Shown here piece by piece: positions 22,922-31,892 of a stretch of 64,000 nt of DNA (position 1 is the first letter of the stretch; the number at the start of each line of letters is the position of its first letter). The translations under genes were made by a program, and so were the position numbers. The stretch comes from Scatosoma sp045576335. GTDB lineage: Bacteria > Bacillota > Clostridia > Christensenellales > Borkfalkiaceae. The notes below the pieces were generated by a model. It was not told where the DNA came from, ran no database searches, and saw only the letters and a list, made by a program, of their open reading frames with translations. The stretch lies in NCBI GenBank assembly GCA_045576335.1, contig JAZNGH010000036.1:7470-71469 (forward strand), given 5' to 3'.

Positions 22922-24577
22922 TTACGACAAGCCTACGATCATACCGTCGGAAAGCAAATCTATTTTTTCCGCGGCAGGGTGTGCGCCCAGCCCAGGCATC
23001 AGCATAATTTTACCCGCAATTGCCACGATAAAGCCCGCGCCGCCTTTTAATACGATATCCCGTACGGAAACACGGAAGCCCTCGGGACGCCCCAAAAGCT
23101 CGGCGTTGTCCGAAAGCGAATATTGCGTTTTGGCAATGATGACGGGCAGATTTCCACAGCCCTTTTCCTCAATCGTCTTGATTTTCGCAAGTGCTTCTTC
23201 GGAGAAATCCACGCCGTCCGCGCCGTAAATTTTCTTGGCTACGTTTTCGATTTTCTCGCATACGCCCTCGTCCAGCTCGTAGGGGTGTGCCAGCTTGGAC
23301 GGGATTTCACAAGCCTTGACGACCTCTTCGGCAAGCTCCTTGCCGCCCTCGCCGCCTTTCAAGAATACGTCGGTGAATACCGCCGTCGCACCCGCTTTTC
23401 TCACCGTGTCTATGACGAAATCGGTTTCCGCTTGCGTGTCCGTAAAAAATCTGTTCATCGCGACTACGACGGGCTTTTTATATACGTTTTTGATATTTTC
23501 AATATGCTTTAAGAGGTTGGGCATACCCTTTTTCAGCGCGTCCAAATCCTCGCTTGCAAGCGTCGCTTTGTCCGCGCCGCCGTGCAATTTCAATGCCTTT
23601 ACCGTTGCCACGATCACCACGCAAGCAGGCTCGATACCCGCCGCACGGCACTTGGTGTCCAAAAACTTCTCCGCGCCCAAATCCGCGCCGAAACCCGCTT
23701 CGGTGATTGCGTAATCGGCAAGGCTCATTGCCGCGTACGTCGCCTGCACACTGTTGCACCCGTGCGCGATATTCGCAAACGGTCCGCCGTGAATGATTGC
23801 GGGCGTATGTTCCAGCGTTTGCACGAGGTTGGGCTTCATAGCGTCTTTCAAAAGCACCGCCATAGATCCCACCGCACCGGGGAGATCCTTTGCGCGAACG
23901 AAGTCGCCGTCCAAGTTCAAGCCCACGATAATATTGCCGAGCCGTTTTTTCAAGTCGTCGATATCCGTCGCCAAGCACAGCACCGCCATAATTTCGCTCG
24001 CCGCGGTGATATCGAAATGGTCCTCTCTTTCCACACCACGACCTTTCCCGCCGATCGTGACGTTGATAAGCTGTCTTTCGTTCATATCCATACAACGGTG
24101 GAAATAGATATTGTTTACGTCGATTTTCAATTCGTTGCCGCGGAAAATATGATTATCCATAAGCGCGCACAAAAGGTTGTTCGCCGCCGTGATTGCGTGC
24201 AAATCGCCCGTGAAATGCAAATTGATTTCGCTCATAGGCACGACCTGTGCGTAACCGCCGCCCGCCGCGCCGCCTTTGATCCCGAATACAGGCCCGAGCG
24301 ACGGCTCGCGAAGTGCCAAGCACGCCTTTTTGCCGATTTTGGAAAGCCCGTCGGCAAGCCCGATAGAAACGGTGGTTTTTCCCTCGCCCGAAGCGGTGGG
24401 GTTGATTGCCGTCACCAAAACGAGCTTTGCTTTTCTCGCCGCGTTTTTGGGCAGAGTGATTTTTGCTTTATATTTTCCGTAAAGCTCCAACTCGTTTTCC
24501 GTTAAATCGAGCTTTTTCGCCACCTCGCGTATATCGATCAGCTCGGCAGCTTCTGCAATTTCAATATCCGATAACAT
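22922..24577 (-). CDS. fhs: Formate--tetrahydrofolate ligase
   Basis: A 551-residue cytosolic enzyme joining formate to tetrahydrofolate with ATP, giving 10-formyl-THF for purines or the acetyl-CoA pathway. Signature segments are TAINPTASGEGKTTVSIGL (P-loop, near residues 55-73), GIKGGAAGGGYAQVVPM and GPFANIAHGCNSV. Length is normal. The start has GAGAGGA; two TATAAT-like boxes lie in the 60 bases upstream. First gene of an operon with glnS and the CvpA-like gene. No other Wood-Ljungdahl gene is in the window. Confidence 0.97.
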   Translation of the reverse strand: MLSDIEIAEAAELIDIREVAKKLDLTENELELYGKYKAKITLPKNAARKAKLVLVTAINPTASGEGKTTVSIGLADGLSKIGKKACLALREPSLGPVFGIKGGAAGGGYAQVVPMSEINLHFTGDLHAITAANNLLCALMDNHIFRGNELKIDVNNIYFHRCMDMNERQLINVTIGGKGRGVEREDHFDITAASEIMAVLCLATDIDDLKKRLGNIIVGLNLDGDFVRAKDLPGAVGSMAVLLKDAMKPNLVQTLEHTPAIIHGGPFANIAHGCNSVQATYAAMSLADYAITEAGFGADLGAEKFLDTKCRAAGIEPACVVIVATVKALKLHGGADKATLASEDLDALKKGMPNLLKHIENIKNVYKKPVVVAMNRFFTDTQAETDFVIDTVRKAGATAVFTDVFLKGGEGGKELAEEVVKACEIPSKLAHPYELDEGVCEKIENVAKKIYGADGVDFSEEALAKIKTIEEKGCGNLPVIIAKTQYSLSDNAELLGRPEGFRVSVRDIVLKGGAGFIVAIAGKIMLMPGLGAHPAAEKIDLLSDGMIVGLS

Positions 24578-24765
24578 ACTTTATCCTCTCAATGGTATAA
24601 TACTACCCCTACATTATAACATATATTTTTGAAAAAGGGAATACTTCTTTTATAAATTTTTTCGATTTTTTTCACGAAAGAGGAGAATTTTTCCCGATTG
24701 CCTATCTTTTACAGGAAATTACAAGCCGTATAGAAAAATTTTCACGGAAAATTATCCCCTTTCGT

Positions 24766-24795
24766 TTGACTTGTTAAACGGAAATGTCGTATAAT
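24766..24795 (+). promoter_or_regulatory. Sigma-A-type promoter of glyQS
   Basis: TTGACT (24766-24771), 18-base spacer, TATAAT (24790-24795), 40 bases before the ATG. There is no room for a T-box. Confidence 0.75.
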
Positions 24796-24835
24796 AAAGG
24801 CGTTAAATAATTTTTAATGGAGTGTTTATACGATT

Positions 24836-26236
24836 ATGGCAGACAAAAGAGCGGTAACGATGGAAAAACTCGTATCCCTTTGCAAAAACAGAGGTTTCAT
24901 TTTCCCTGGCAGTGAAATTTACGGCGGTTTGGCGAACACTTGGGACTACGGTCCTCTCGGTGTGGAGCTGAAAAACAACGTCAAAAAAGCTTGGTGGAAA
25001 AAATTTGTGCAGGAAAACCCCTACAACACGGGTGTAGACTGTGCGATTTTGATGAATACGCGTACGTGGAAGGCTTCGGGTCACCTTGGCGGTTTCTCCG
25101 ACCCCTTGATGGACTGTAAAAGCTGTAAAGCCCGTCACCGCGCGGACAACCTCGTGGAAGCGTACGTCGCGAAAAAGGGCTTGGACGTAAAGGTCGAAGC
25201 AATGGACAACGACGCGATGGAAGCGTTTATCACCGAGCACAAAATCGTTTGCCCCGTTTGCGGCAACTCCGATTTCACGCCTATCCGTAAGTTCAATTTG
25301 ATGTTCAAGACCTTCCAAGGCGTTACCGAGGACAGCACGAACACGGTATACCTCCGCCCCGAAACGGCACAGGGTATTTTCGTGAACTTTGCCAACGTGC
25401 AGCGTGCAACGCGTATGCGCGTGCCGTTCGGTATCGGTCAAATCGGTAAATCCTTCCGTAACGAAATTACGCCCGGCAACTTCACTTTCCGTACCCGTGA
25501 ATTTGAACAAATGGAGCTGGAATTCTTCTGCAAGCCTGGCACAGACCTTGAATGGTTTGCATACTGGAAAGATTTTTGCCGCGACTGGCTGTTGTCGCTG
25601 GGTATGAAAGCGGAAAATTTGCACCTTCGCGATCATTCCCCCGAAGAGCTTTGCTTCTATTCCAAGGCGACCACCGACTTTGAATATAAATTCGCGTTCG
25701 GTTGGGGTGAGCTTTGGGGTATCGCGGACAGAACGGACTACGATTTGTCCCAGCACGCAAAAGAATGTGGCAAACCTATCGACTACGTAGACCCCGTAAC
25801 CAACGAAAGATACGTGCCTTACGTCGTCGAGCCGTCGTTGGGCGCGGACCGCGTCGTGCTTGCGTTCCTCACGGATGCGTACGACGAAGAGGTCGTAGAC
25901 GCTGAAAAGAACGATATCCGCACGGTGCTTCGTTTGCACCCCGCGCTTGCGCCCTATAAGTGCGCCGTTCTGCCCTTGCAGAAAAATCTTGCGGACAAGG
26001 CGGACGAGGTTTACGCGAAAATGCTCAAAAAATTCCCCGCGACCTACGATATCACGGGTTCAATCGGCAAACGCTACCGCCGTCAGGACGAAATCGGCAC
26101 GCCGTTCTGTGTAACGATTGATTTCCAAACGGTTGAGGACGGCACGGTGACCGTCCGTGATAGAGATACGATGGAGCAAATCCGCGTTTCTATCGACGAA
26201 GCAATCAAATATATCGAAGAAAAAATCGAATTTTAA
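24836..26236 (+). CDS. glyQS: Glycyl-tRNA synthetase, homodimeric type
   Basis: A 466-residue class II enzyme of the alpha2 (eukaryote-like) form found in many Firmicutes and archaea. Motif 1 region GLANTWDYGPLGVELKNN, motif 2 region SFRNEITPGNFTFRTREFEQ and motif 3 region EPSLGADRVVLAF are all present, and the C-terminal anticodon-binding domain (APYKCAVLPLQ...) ends with the IEEKIEF tail. A zinc-like cluster (CKSCKARHRADN, CPVCGNSDF) sits between motifs 1 and 2. Codon usage looks like that of a highly expressed gene. Confidence 0.97.
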   Translation: MADKRAVTMEKLVSLCKNRGFIFPGSEIYGGLANTWDYGPLGVELKNNVKKAWWKKFVQENPYNTGVDCAILMNTRTWKASGHLGGFSDPLMDCKSCKARHRADNLVEAYVAKKGLDVKVEAMDNDAMEAFITEHKIVCPVCGNSDFTPIRKFNLMFKTFQGVTEDSTNTVYLRPETAQGIFVNFANVQRATRMRVPFGIGQIGKSFRNEITPGNFTFRTREFEQMELEFFCKPGTDLEWFAYWKDFCRDWLLSLGMKAENLHLRDHSPEELCFYSKATTDFEYKFAFGWGELWGIADRTDYDLSQHAKECGKPIDYVDPVTNERYVPYVVEPSLGADRVVLAFLTDAYDEEVVDAEKNDIRTVLRLHPALAPYKCAVLPLQKNLADKADEVYAKMLKKFPATYDITGSIGKRYRRQDEIGTPFCVTIDFQTVEDGTVTVRDRDTMEQIRVSIDEAIKYIEEKIEF

Positions 26237-26257
26237 CGAAATCCTTTCATAAACGAA

Positions 26258-26284
26258 AAACGGCGAAATCTTCGCCGTTTTTTT
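26258..26284 (+). terminator. Terminator of glyQS
   Basis: AAACGGCGAA pairs with TTCGCCGTTT around a three-base loop, followed by a T-run. Confidence 0.85.
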
Positions 26285-26520
26285 GCGTTATAAGAGATAC
26301 TCTCGACTTCGCAACAAAGTTGCTTCGCTCGGTATGACACCCCTCGCGCCGTCATACCGCACACTGTCATACCGACCAGTGAAAGGTGTCCCCATACTGT
26401 CATACCGACCGAGCATACGTTTCCCCACACTGTCATACCGACCGAGCGTAAGCGAGTGGAGCGTATCTCTTTTTTGTCATTCTGAATGGAGCGATACGCT
26501 CACCCTTGTCATTAAGGAGA
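26285..26520. repeat. Dispersed intergenic repeat with TCATACCGA units
   Basis: TGTCATACCGACC-type units occur at least four times in about 130 bases, flanked by GAGATACTCTCGACTTCGC on the left and by GAGTGGAGCGTATCTC on the right, which are roughly inverted copies. The same words build the repeat at 62786-62910. The plus-strand frame through it is not a gene. Nothing else is visible in 26237-26660 apart from terminators and a promoter. Confidence 0.75.
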
Positions 26521-26539
26521 GGCAATTCACACAAAGATA

Positions 26540-26570
26540 ATCCCCGCGTTTGCACGCGGGGATTTTTATT
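26540..26570 (+). terminator. Strong hairpin terminator after the repeat
   Basis: ATCCCCGCG pairs with CGCGGGGAT, followed by TTTTATT. No gene lies directly before it; it may insulate the next gene from read-through. Confidence 0.75.
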
Positions 26571-26589
26571 GCAAATTTTTTCAGGTTTT

Positions 26590-26630
26590 TTGACCTATGT
26601 CAAGACTTTTTCGATAAAATACTGTATAAT
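26590..26630 (+). promoter_or_regulatory. Palindrome and -10 box before the 26661 gene
   Basis: TTGAC-CTAT-GTCAA (26590-26603) is a perfect palindrome of operator type. TATAAT (26625-26630) follows, flanked by the direct repeat ACTGTA. No good -35 fits the TATAAT. Confidence 0.4.
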
Positions 26631-26660
26631 ATTACTGTAAAAAGATAAAAGGTGCTTATT

Positions 26661-26972
26661 ATGGACAAAGAATTAAAAATAGACGAACTTTTTTGCGGAA
26701 TGCCCGAATTGTTTCAATATTTTCAAGGTGTAAAAAAGACTATTCGAGCTTTCCACCTTACAAATTATAAAAATCTAACGACAAAAGAAGAATTTGAGCA
26801 ATTTCACGAAAAGCTTTTACAAACGGCGCAAGGCTTGCGAATAAAAGACTTGGTTTGTGTTTTCTTTTTACGAAATATCGATGGTATAAACCTAACCGAA
26901 ATTCTCCGTATATTGCACAAGCGTTATCAAGAACAGCTTACTTTCCAAAAAATGATTAAGGGCGATGATTGA
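26661..26972 (+). CDS. Small hypothetical protein, paralogue of the 43138 gene
   Basis: A 103-residue helical, cytosolic protein. Its second half (LLQTAQGLRIKDLVCVFFLR, then GINLTEILRILHKR) lines up with LMETAKNMDSIDLKIIYYLN, then GVSKNELLHILKQ in the protein at 43138-43509, and both have a YF...V..xIRxF segment near residue 30. I do not recognise the family. The ATG at 26661 follows AAAAGGTG; a GTG at 26652 is the alternative. AT-rich and solitary. Confidence 0.65.
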   Translation: MDKELKIDELFCGMPELFQYFQGVKKTIRAFHLTNYKNLTTKEEFEQFHEKLLQTAQGLRIKDLVCVFFLRNIDGINLTEILRILHKRYQEQLTFQKMIKGDD

Positions 26973-27014
26973 TTTTTGAGATACTTTCCACTTGGTTGCA
27001 CGACCGTAAACATA

Positions 27015-27053
27015 AAAACGCACCTTTTCGTGTAATGCGAAAAGGTGCGTTTT
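27015..27053. terminator. Bidirectional terminator at the gyrA end
   Basis: AAAACGCACCTTTTCG pairs perfectly (16 bp) with 27038-27053. Confidence 0.85.
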
Positions 27054-27083
27054 GGTTGTTCCTCGCATACCTGCTATGCTCGT

Positions 27084-29705
27084 TTACTCTTCGTCAGCGG
27101 GTGCTTCCTCTTGCGGTTCGTCGTCCAAAACTACCGTTTCTTCCACTTCTTCTACTTCCATTTCACCAACGAGATCCTCGGGGCTTAAATCCGCCGCCGT
27201 TTCTTCGGGCGCTTGCGTTTCCGCTTCGTCGTCGCGCTCGGTGACGTCTACGGTAGCAACGAGGCTGCCCTTGACGTTCATTACGCGTACGCCGCGCGTC
27301 GCTCTGCCGATACGGCTGATCGTGTCCGCGTGCATACGGATAATCGTTCCGCCCGTCGTGATAATCATAATATCGTTTTCGTCCGTTACGAGCTTCATAT
27401 TCACCAGCTCACCCGTCTTTTCGTTGAAGATACCCGCTTTAATACCCTTACCGCCGCGGCTCTGCAAACGGTACTCGTCAAACGACGTGCGTTTTCCGTA
27501 GCCGAGCGAGGTGAGCGTAAACAAGTCTTGCGTTTCGTCCACGATAAGCATATCCACCACCACGTCGCCCTTGGCAAGGGAAATGGCTTTTACGCCCTGT
27601 GTGCCTCTGCCCGTAGGACGAACGTCCTTCTCGGAGAAGCGAATACACTTGCCGCCGCGCGAAGCGATAAATATCTCGTTTTCGCCCGTAGCGAACTGCA
27701 CGGAAATAAGTCTGTCGTCCTCGTTGATCTTAATGGCAATCTTACCGTTTTTCGCGATACGCTTGAACTCGTCCGTATGCGTTTTCTTGATAAGACCCTT
27801 TTCGGTCGCCATTACGAGATATCCCGTTCCGTTTTCCAAAACGGGCAACACCGTTTCAATCTTTTCGCCTTGATCGAGCTGTACGATATTGACCACCGCT
27901 CTGCCGCGCGCCGTGCGGTTGGCTTCGGGGATTTCGTAGCCCTTAATCGAGTACACCTTACCCTTCGACGAGAACAGCAAAATGGGATCGTGCGTGCAGC
28001 AAACGAACATTTTTTCCACGTAATCCTCGTCCTTGGGTCTGTGCGCGGTAATACCCTTGCCGCCGCGACCCTGTGCTTTGTATTCGGCGACAGGCAAACG
28101 CTTGATATACCCCGAATGGGTGATGGAAATAACCACGTCCTCTCTGTCGATCAAATCCTCGTCGTCGATATTGCCGTAATCGACGGAAATTTCCGTCTTT
28201 CTCGGCGAGGGATATTTCTCTTTGATTTCCGTCAAATCGTTTCTGATAATCTCCAAAACGCGGTACTCGTTGGCAAGGATATCTTTGAGGTCTGCAATCG
28301 TTTTGAGCAAGCCGTCCAGCTCGTCTTTGAGCTTCTCCACCTCCAACGAAGTCAATCTTTGCAAGCGCATTTCCAAAATCGCATTCGCTTGCTTTTCGTC
28401 CAGCTCGAACGCACTCGTCAACCCGACGATTGCCGCGTTCTTGTCCGCGGAAGCTTTTATAATACGGATAACCTCGTCCACGTTCGCAAGCGCGAGTACA
28501 AGCCCCGCGATAATATGCGCGCGTTCCTCCGTCTTGTTCAAATCGTATTTCGTTCTACGCGTAATGACCTCTTTTTGGTGCTGCAAATAATAATATAAGA
28601 TATCGCGCAAATTGAGCGTTTTCGGCTCGGTGCCGCTCTCCACGAGCGCGAGCAAAATGATACCGTCGGAAATTTGCAGCTTCGTCTTTTTATACAAGGT
28701 ATTCAAAACGACCTGTGCATTCGCGTCCTTCTTGATTTCAATGACGATACGCATACCGTCTCTGTCCGATTCGTCGCGGATATCCGAAATACCCTCCAAA
28801 CGCTTGTCGTTGACCATATCGGCAATCGCCTTAATCAGCAACGCTTTATTGACCTGATAGGGAATTTCCGTGACGACGATACGCGAACGGACGTTGCCGC
28901 CCGTGCCGTATTCCTCAATTTCGCACTTGGAGCGGATCACGATACTGCCCTGCCCCGTTCTGTACGCCTGACGAATCCCGCTTCTGCCCATAATCACGCC
29001 GCCCGTGGGGAAATCGGGCGCGGGGATATATTCCATAAGCTCGTCCACCGTGATTTCGGGGTTGTCGATCATAGCGATCGTACCGTCGATAACCTCGGCA
29101 AGATTATGCGGAGGAATATTCGTCGCCATACCCACGGCGATACCGTCCGCACCGTTTACGAGCAGGTTGGGGTATCTTGCGGGCAGAACGGTAGGCTCTT
29201 CCTCGCTTCCGTCGAAGTTGGGGATAAAATCTACCGTTTCCTTGTCCAAATCTTTGAGCATTTCCGCGGCAAGCTTGGTCAAGCGCGCTTCGGTGTAACG
29301 CATAGCCGCGGCGGAGTCGCCGTCCACGCTACCGAAGTTGCCGTGACCGTCTACGAGCGGGAAGCTGATGGTAAATTCCTGTGCCAATCTTACGAGCGCG
29401 TCGTACACGGAGCTGTCGCCGTGGGGGTGGAATTTACCCATACAGTCACCGACGATACGGGCGCATTTTCTGTACGCCTTGTCGTTGTAAAGTCCCATTT
29501 CGTGCATAGAGTAGAGAATACGGCGGTGTACAGGTTTTAAGCCGTCGCGAACGTCGGGGATTGCACGCGATTTGTTTACCGCCATTGCGTACGCGATAAA
29601 CGAGCGTTTCAGCTCCTCGTCTACTTCCATATCAAGCGTTTTCGTCATTGCGAGGGTTTTCTTAAATTCCTCGGTCAATTCAGGGCTGGTTTCTTTTTTA
29701 GCCAT
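27084..29705 (-). CDS. gyrA: DNA gyrase subunit A
   Basis: An 873-residue breakage-reunion subunit that, with GyrB, introduces negative supercoils. The catalytic Tyr is Y137 (AMRYTEARL). The quinolone pocket reads HPHGDSSVYD, with Ser98 and Asp102 at the positions of E. coli Ser83 and Asp87, so the sensitive form. The C-terminal domain carries a GyrA box near residue 555 (AQGRGGKGI) and six blade-like repeats, and it ends in an acidic tail (EEVEETVVLDDEPQEEA) known to modulate wrapping in other species. It follows gyrB by 13 bases. Confidence 0.98.
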   Translation of the reverse strand: MAKKETSPELTEEFKKTLAMTKTLDMEVDEELKRSFIAYAMAVNKSRAIPDVRDGLKPVHRRILYSMHEMGLYNDKAYRKCARIVGDCMGKFHPHGDSSVYDALVRLAQEFTISFPLVDGHGNFGSVDGDSAAAMRYTEARLTKLAAEMLKDLDKETVDFIPNFDGSEEEPTVLPARYPNLLVNGADGIAVGMATNIPPHNLAEVIDGTIAMIDNPEITVDELMEYIPAPDFPTGGVIMGRSGIRQAYRTGQGSIVIRSKCEIEEYGTGGNVRSRIVVTEIPYQVNKALLIKAIADMVNDKRLEGISDIRDESDRDGMRIVIEIKKDANAQVVLNTLYKKTKLQISDGIILLALVESGTEPKTLNLRDILYYYLQHQKEVITRRTKYDLNKTEERAHIIAGLVLALANVDEVIRIIKASADKNAAIVGLTSAFELDEKQANAILEMRLQRLTSLEVEKLKDELDGLLKTIADLKDILANEYRVLEIIRNDLTEIKEKYPSPRKTEISVDYGNIDDEDLIDREDVVISITHSGYIKRLPVAEYKAQGRGGKGITAHRPKDEDYVEKMFVCCTHDPILLFSSKGKVYSIKGYEIPEANRTARGRAVVNIVQLDQGEKIETVLPVLENGTGYLVMATEKGLIKKTHTDEFKRIAKNGKIAIKINEDDRLISVQFATGENEIFIASRGGKCIRFSEKDVRPTGRGTQGVKAISLAKGDVVVDMLIVDETQDLFTLTSLGYGKRTSFDEYRLQSRGGKGIKAGIFNEKTGELVNMKLVTDENDIMIITTGGTIIRMHADTISRIGRATRGVRVMNVKGSLVATVDVTERDDEAETQAPEETAADLSPEDLVGEMEVEEVEETVVLDDEPQEEAPADEE

Positions 29706-29718
29706 TTTCTTACCCTCC

Positions 29719-31632
29719 TCAAATATCCAAATCCGTTACGAGGGAAGCGTTTTCCTCGATAAACTTACGGCGAAGCGCGGGATTTTCGCCCATCAGCATT
29801 GCAAACATCTGGTCGGCTTCCGCCGCATCCTGCATCGTTACGCGGATAAGCGTACGCGTCGCGGGGTTCATTGTCGTATCCCAAAGCTGTTCTTTGCTCA
29901 TTTCACCAAGACCTTTATAGCGTTGGTATTCGATTTTACCCGTCGCATTCTTGTCGTATTCGATTTTTTCTTCTTCCGAATACAAATAATCGTCGTGGCC
30001 TTTATAGCTCGCCTTGTAAAGGGGCGGCTTTGCCGCGTATACGTGACCGTGCTCGATAAGCGGCCGCATATAACGGAACAGGAACGTATACAGCAAAATA
30101 CGGATATGCGCGCCGTCTACGTCGGCATCCGTCATAGAGATAATACGGTCGTAACGAAGCTTGCTTTCGTCGAAATCGTCCAAGATACCGCACCCGAACG
30201 CCGTAATCATAGACTTGATTTCTTCGTTTTCAAGCACGCGGTTCAAGCGTACCTTTTCTACGTTCAAAATTTTACCGCGGAGGGGCAAAATCGCTTGGAA
30301 ACGTCTGTCGCGCCCCTGTTTTGCCGTACCGCCTGCCGAGTCGCCCTCTACGATATAAATTTCGCAAAGCTCGCTTCTTCTGTCCGAGCAGTCCGCAAGC
30401 TTTCCAGGGAGCGTGGTCGAGCCGAGCACGCCCTTTCTTCTCGTCAGCTCTCTTGCGTTTCTCGCCGCGTCACGCGCCTTTTGCGCGGTGATACAACGGA
30501 GCACCAGCTCTTTGGCAACGCTGGGGTTTTCTTCCAAGAACGTACCCATATGCTCGGTCACGCATTTATTGACGAATACACGAATGGTGCTGTTGTTGAG
30601 CTTGTCCTTCGTTTGCGATTCGAACTGTGCGTTGGTGAGCTTGACGGAAACGACCGCCGTAATACCCTCCATAACGTCCTCGCCCGAAAGCTTGTCGTTA
30701 TCCTTTAATATATTCAGCTTTTTACCCGCGTCGTTAATGACCTTGGTAAGCGCCATTTTCAAGCCCGCCACGTGCGTACCGCCGTCAATGGTGTTGACGT
30801 TGTTGGCGTAGCTGTAAATGACTTCGCTGTACGATTCGTTGTATTGAATGGCAACCTCGCAAACGGTGTCGCCGTCCTGTTCTTCAAAGTATACGGGCGC
30901 GGGAAACAACAGCTCCTCACGGCTCTTGTTCAGCTCCTCTACGAACGAACAAATACCGCCCTCGTAGCAGAACGAATCCACCTTTTCCTGCCCCGCACGC
31001 TTGTCCTCCAAGGTGATACGAAGCCCCTTGTTCAAGTACGCAAGCTCGCGCAATCTGCCCTTTAAGGTGTCGTAATTAAAAATCGTCGTTTCAAAAATTT
31101 CCGCGTCGGGCAGGAAAGTTACTTTCGTACCCATTTCGTCCGACTCGCCGACGATTTGCACGCTTCTTTGCGGCACGCCGCGGTTGTAGACTTGGCGGAA
31201 CACCTTGCCCTCGTGGCGCACCTCCGCCTCCAACCATTCAGACAGCGCGTTGACGGCTTTTACGCCGACCCCGTGCAAGCCGCTCGAAACCTTGTACCCC
31301 GAATCACCGCCGAACTTACCGCCCGCGTTGACTTTGGTAAATACGACCTCCAAGGTGGAAATTCCCTCCTTGGGGTGGATATCGGTGGGAATACCGCGAC
31401 CGTTGTCTTGAACGGTGCAGCTCCCGTCGTCGTTGATCGTCACCTCGATATGCGTACAGTATCCCGCCAACGCCTCGTCGATAGAGTTATCCACGACCTC
31501 GTGTACGAGGTGGTGAAGCCCCTTTGCGTCGGTGGACGAGATATACATACCGGGGCGCTTACGGATATGCTCCAAGCCGTCGAGGACTTGTATTTGTTCC
31601 GCGCCGTATTCGCCTTCTACTCTTTCCGCCAT
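29719..31632 (-). CDS. gyrB: DNA gyrase subunit B
   Basis: A 637-residue ATPase subunit. The GHKL ATP site is clear (VHEVVDNSIDEALAG, DNGRGIPTDIH, GLHGVGVKAVNALS). The TOPRIM domain has EGDSAGGTAKQGRDR and DADVDGAHIRILL, and the C-terminus has RYKGLGEMSKEQLW. The length matches the Firmicute form without the proteobacterial insert. It is on the minus strand with gyrA, about 18 kb from the predicted origin rather than next to dnaN. Confidence 0.98.
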   Translation of the reverse strand: MAERVEGEYGAEQIQVLDGLEHIRKRPGMYISSTDAKGLHHLVHEVVDNSIDEALAGYCTHIEVTINDDGSCTVQDNGRGIPTDIHPKEGISTLEVVFTKVNAGGKFGGDSGYKVSSGLHGVGVKAVNALSEWLEAEVRHEGKVFRQVYNRGVPQRSVQIVGESDEMGTKVTFLPDAEIFETTIFNYDTLKGRLRELAYLNKGLRITLEDKRAGQEKVDSFCYEGGICSFVEELNKSREELLFPAPVYFEEQDGDTVCEVAIQYNESYSEVIYSYANNVNTIDGGTHVAGLKMALTKVINDAGKKLNILKDNDKLSGEDVMEGITAVVSVKLTNAQFESQTKDKLNNSTIRVFVNKCVTEHMGTFLEENPSVAKELVLRCITAQKARDAARNARELTRRKGVLGSTTLPGKLADCSDRRSELCEIYIVEGDSAGGTAKQGRDRRFQAILPLRGKILNVEKVRLNRVLENEEIKSMITAFGCGILDDFDESKLRYDRIISMTDADVDGAHIRILLYTFLFRYMRPLIEHGHVYAAKPPLYKASYKGHDDYLYSEEEKIEYDKNATGKIEYQRYKGLGEMSKEQLWDTTMNPATRTLIRVTMQDAAEADQMFAMLMGENPALRRKFIEENASLVTDLDI

Positions 31633-31653
31633 TTTTATTTTCTCCCGTTTCGA

Positions 31654-31703
31654 TTCCCTTTTTTATAAAAAAGGGAAAGCGTTATTTTTACAACCCTATT
31701 ATA
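31654..31703 (-). promoter_or_regulatory. gyrB leader: -10 box and perfect hairpin
   Basis: TATAAT (31698-31703, minus strand) without a good -35. Between it and the gene TTCCCTTTTTT-AT-AAAAAAGGGAA (31654-31677) forms a near-perfect AT-rich hairpin, ending about 20 bases before the SD. It could modulate gyrB expression. Confidence 0.45.
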
Positions 31704-31833
31704 CCACACCTCAAAGGCAAAAGTCCAGCGAATGAACGAAGATTTTTTGCTCTTTCCCCTAAATTCTTTCACAAAGCCTCTCTATACCCCAAAAAACGAC
31801 GATTTCCCCTTTCTCGGGTAAGAATACGAGCGC

Positions 31834-31870
31834 AAAAAAAACGGGCGTTTTTGCGCCCGTTTTTTATTTT
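31834..31870. terminator. Bidirectional terminator between the MATE gene and gyrB
   Basis: AAACGGGCG pairs with CGCCCGTTT around TTTTTG, with T-runs on both strands. Confidence 0.8.
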
Positions 31871-31892
31871 GCAATTTCGAAAGCAGGTCAAT

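Noticed and set aside
24600..24835. T-box upstream of glyQS or alaS
   Set aside because: Promoters lie within about 40 bases of both start codons and no AGAGTA or UGGNACC elements are present.
24803..25939. Long minus-strand ORF opposite glyQS
   Set aside because: Antisense of a clear GlyRS gene; composition is typical of a shadow frame.
26285..26520. CRISPR array
   Set aside because: Repeated TCATACCGACC units are unevenly spaced, occur in both orientations and recur elsewhere as an intergenic repeat; no cas genes in the window.
27213..28598. Plus-strand ORF of 461 codons inside gyrA
   Set aside because: Shadow of gyrA, as are similar frames over gyrB (29572-30708) and cysS (6197-7753); no ribosome-binding site or recognisable motif.
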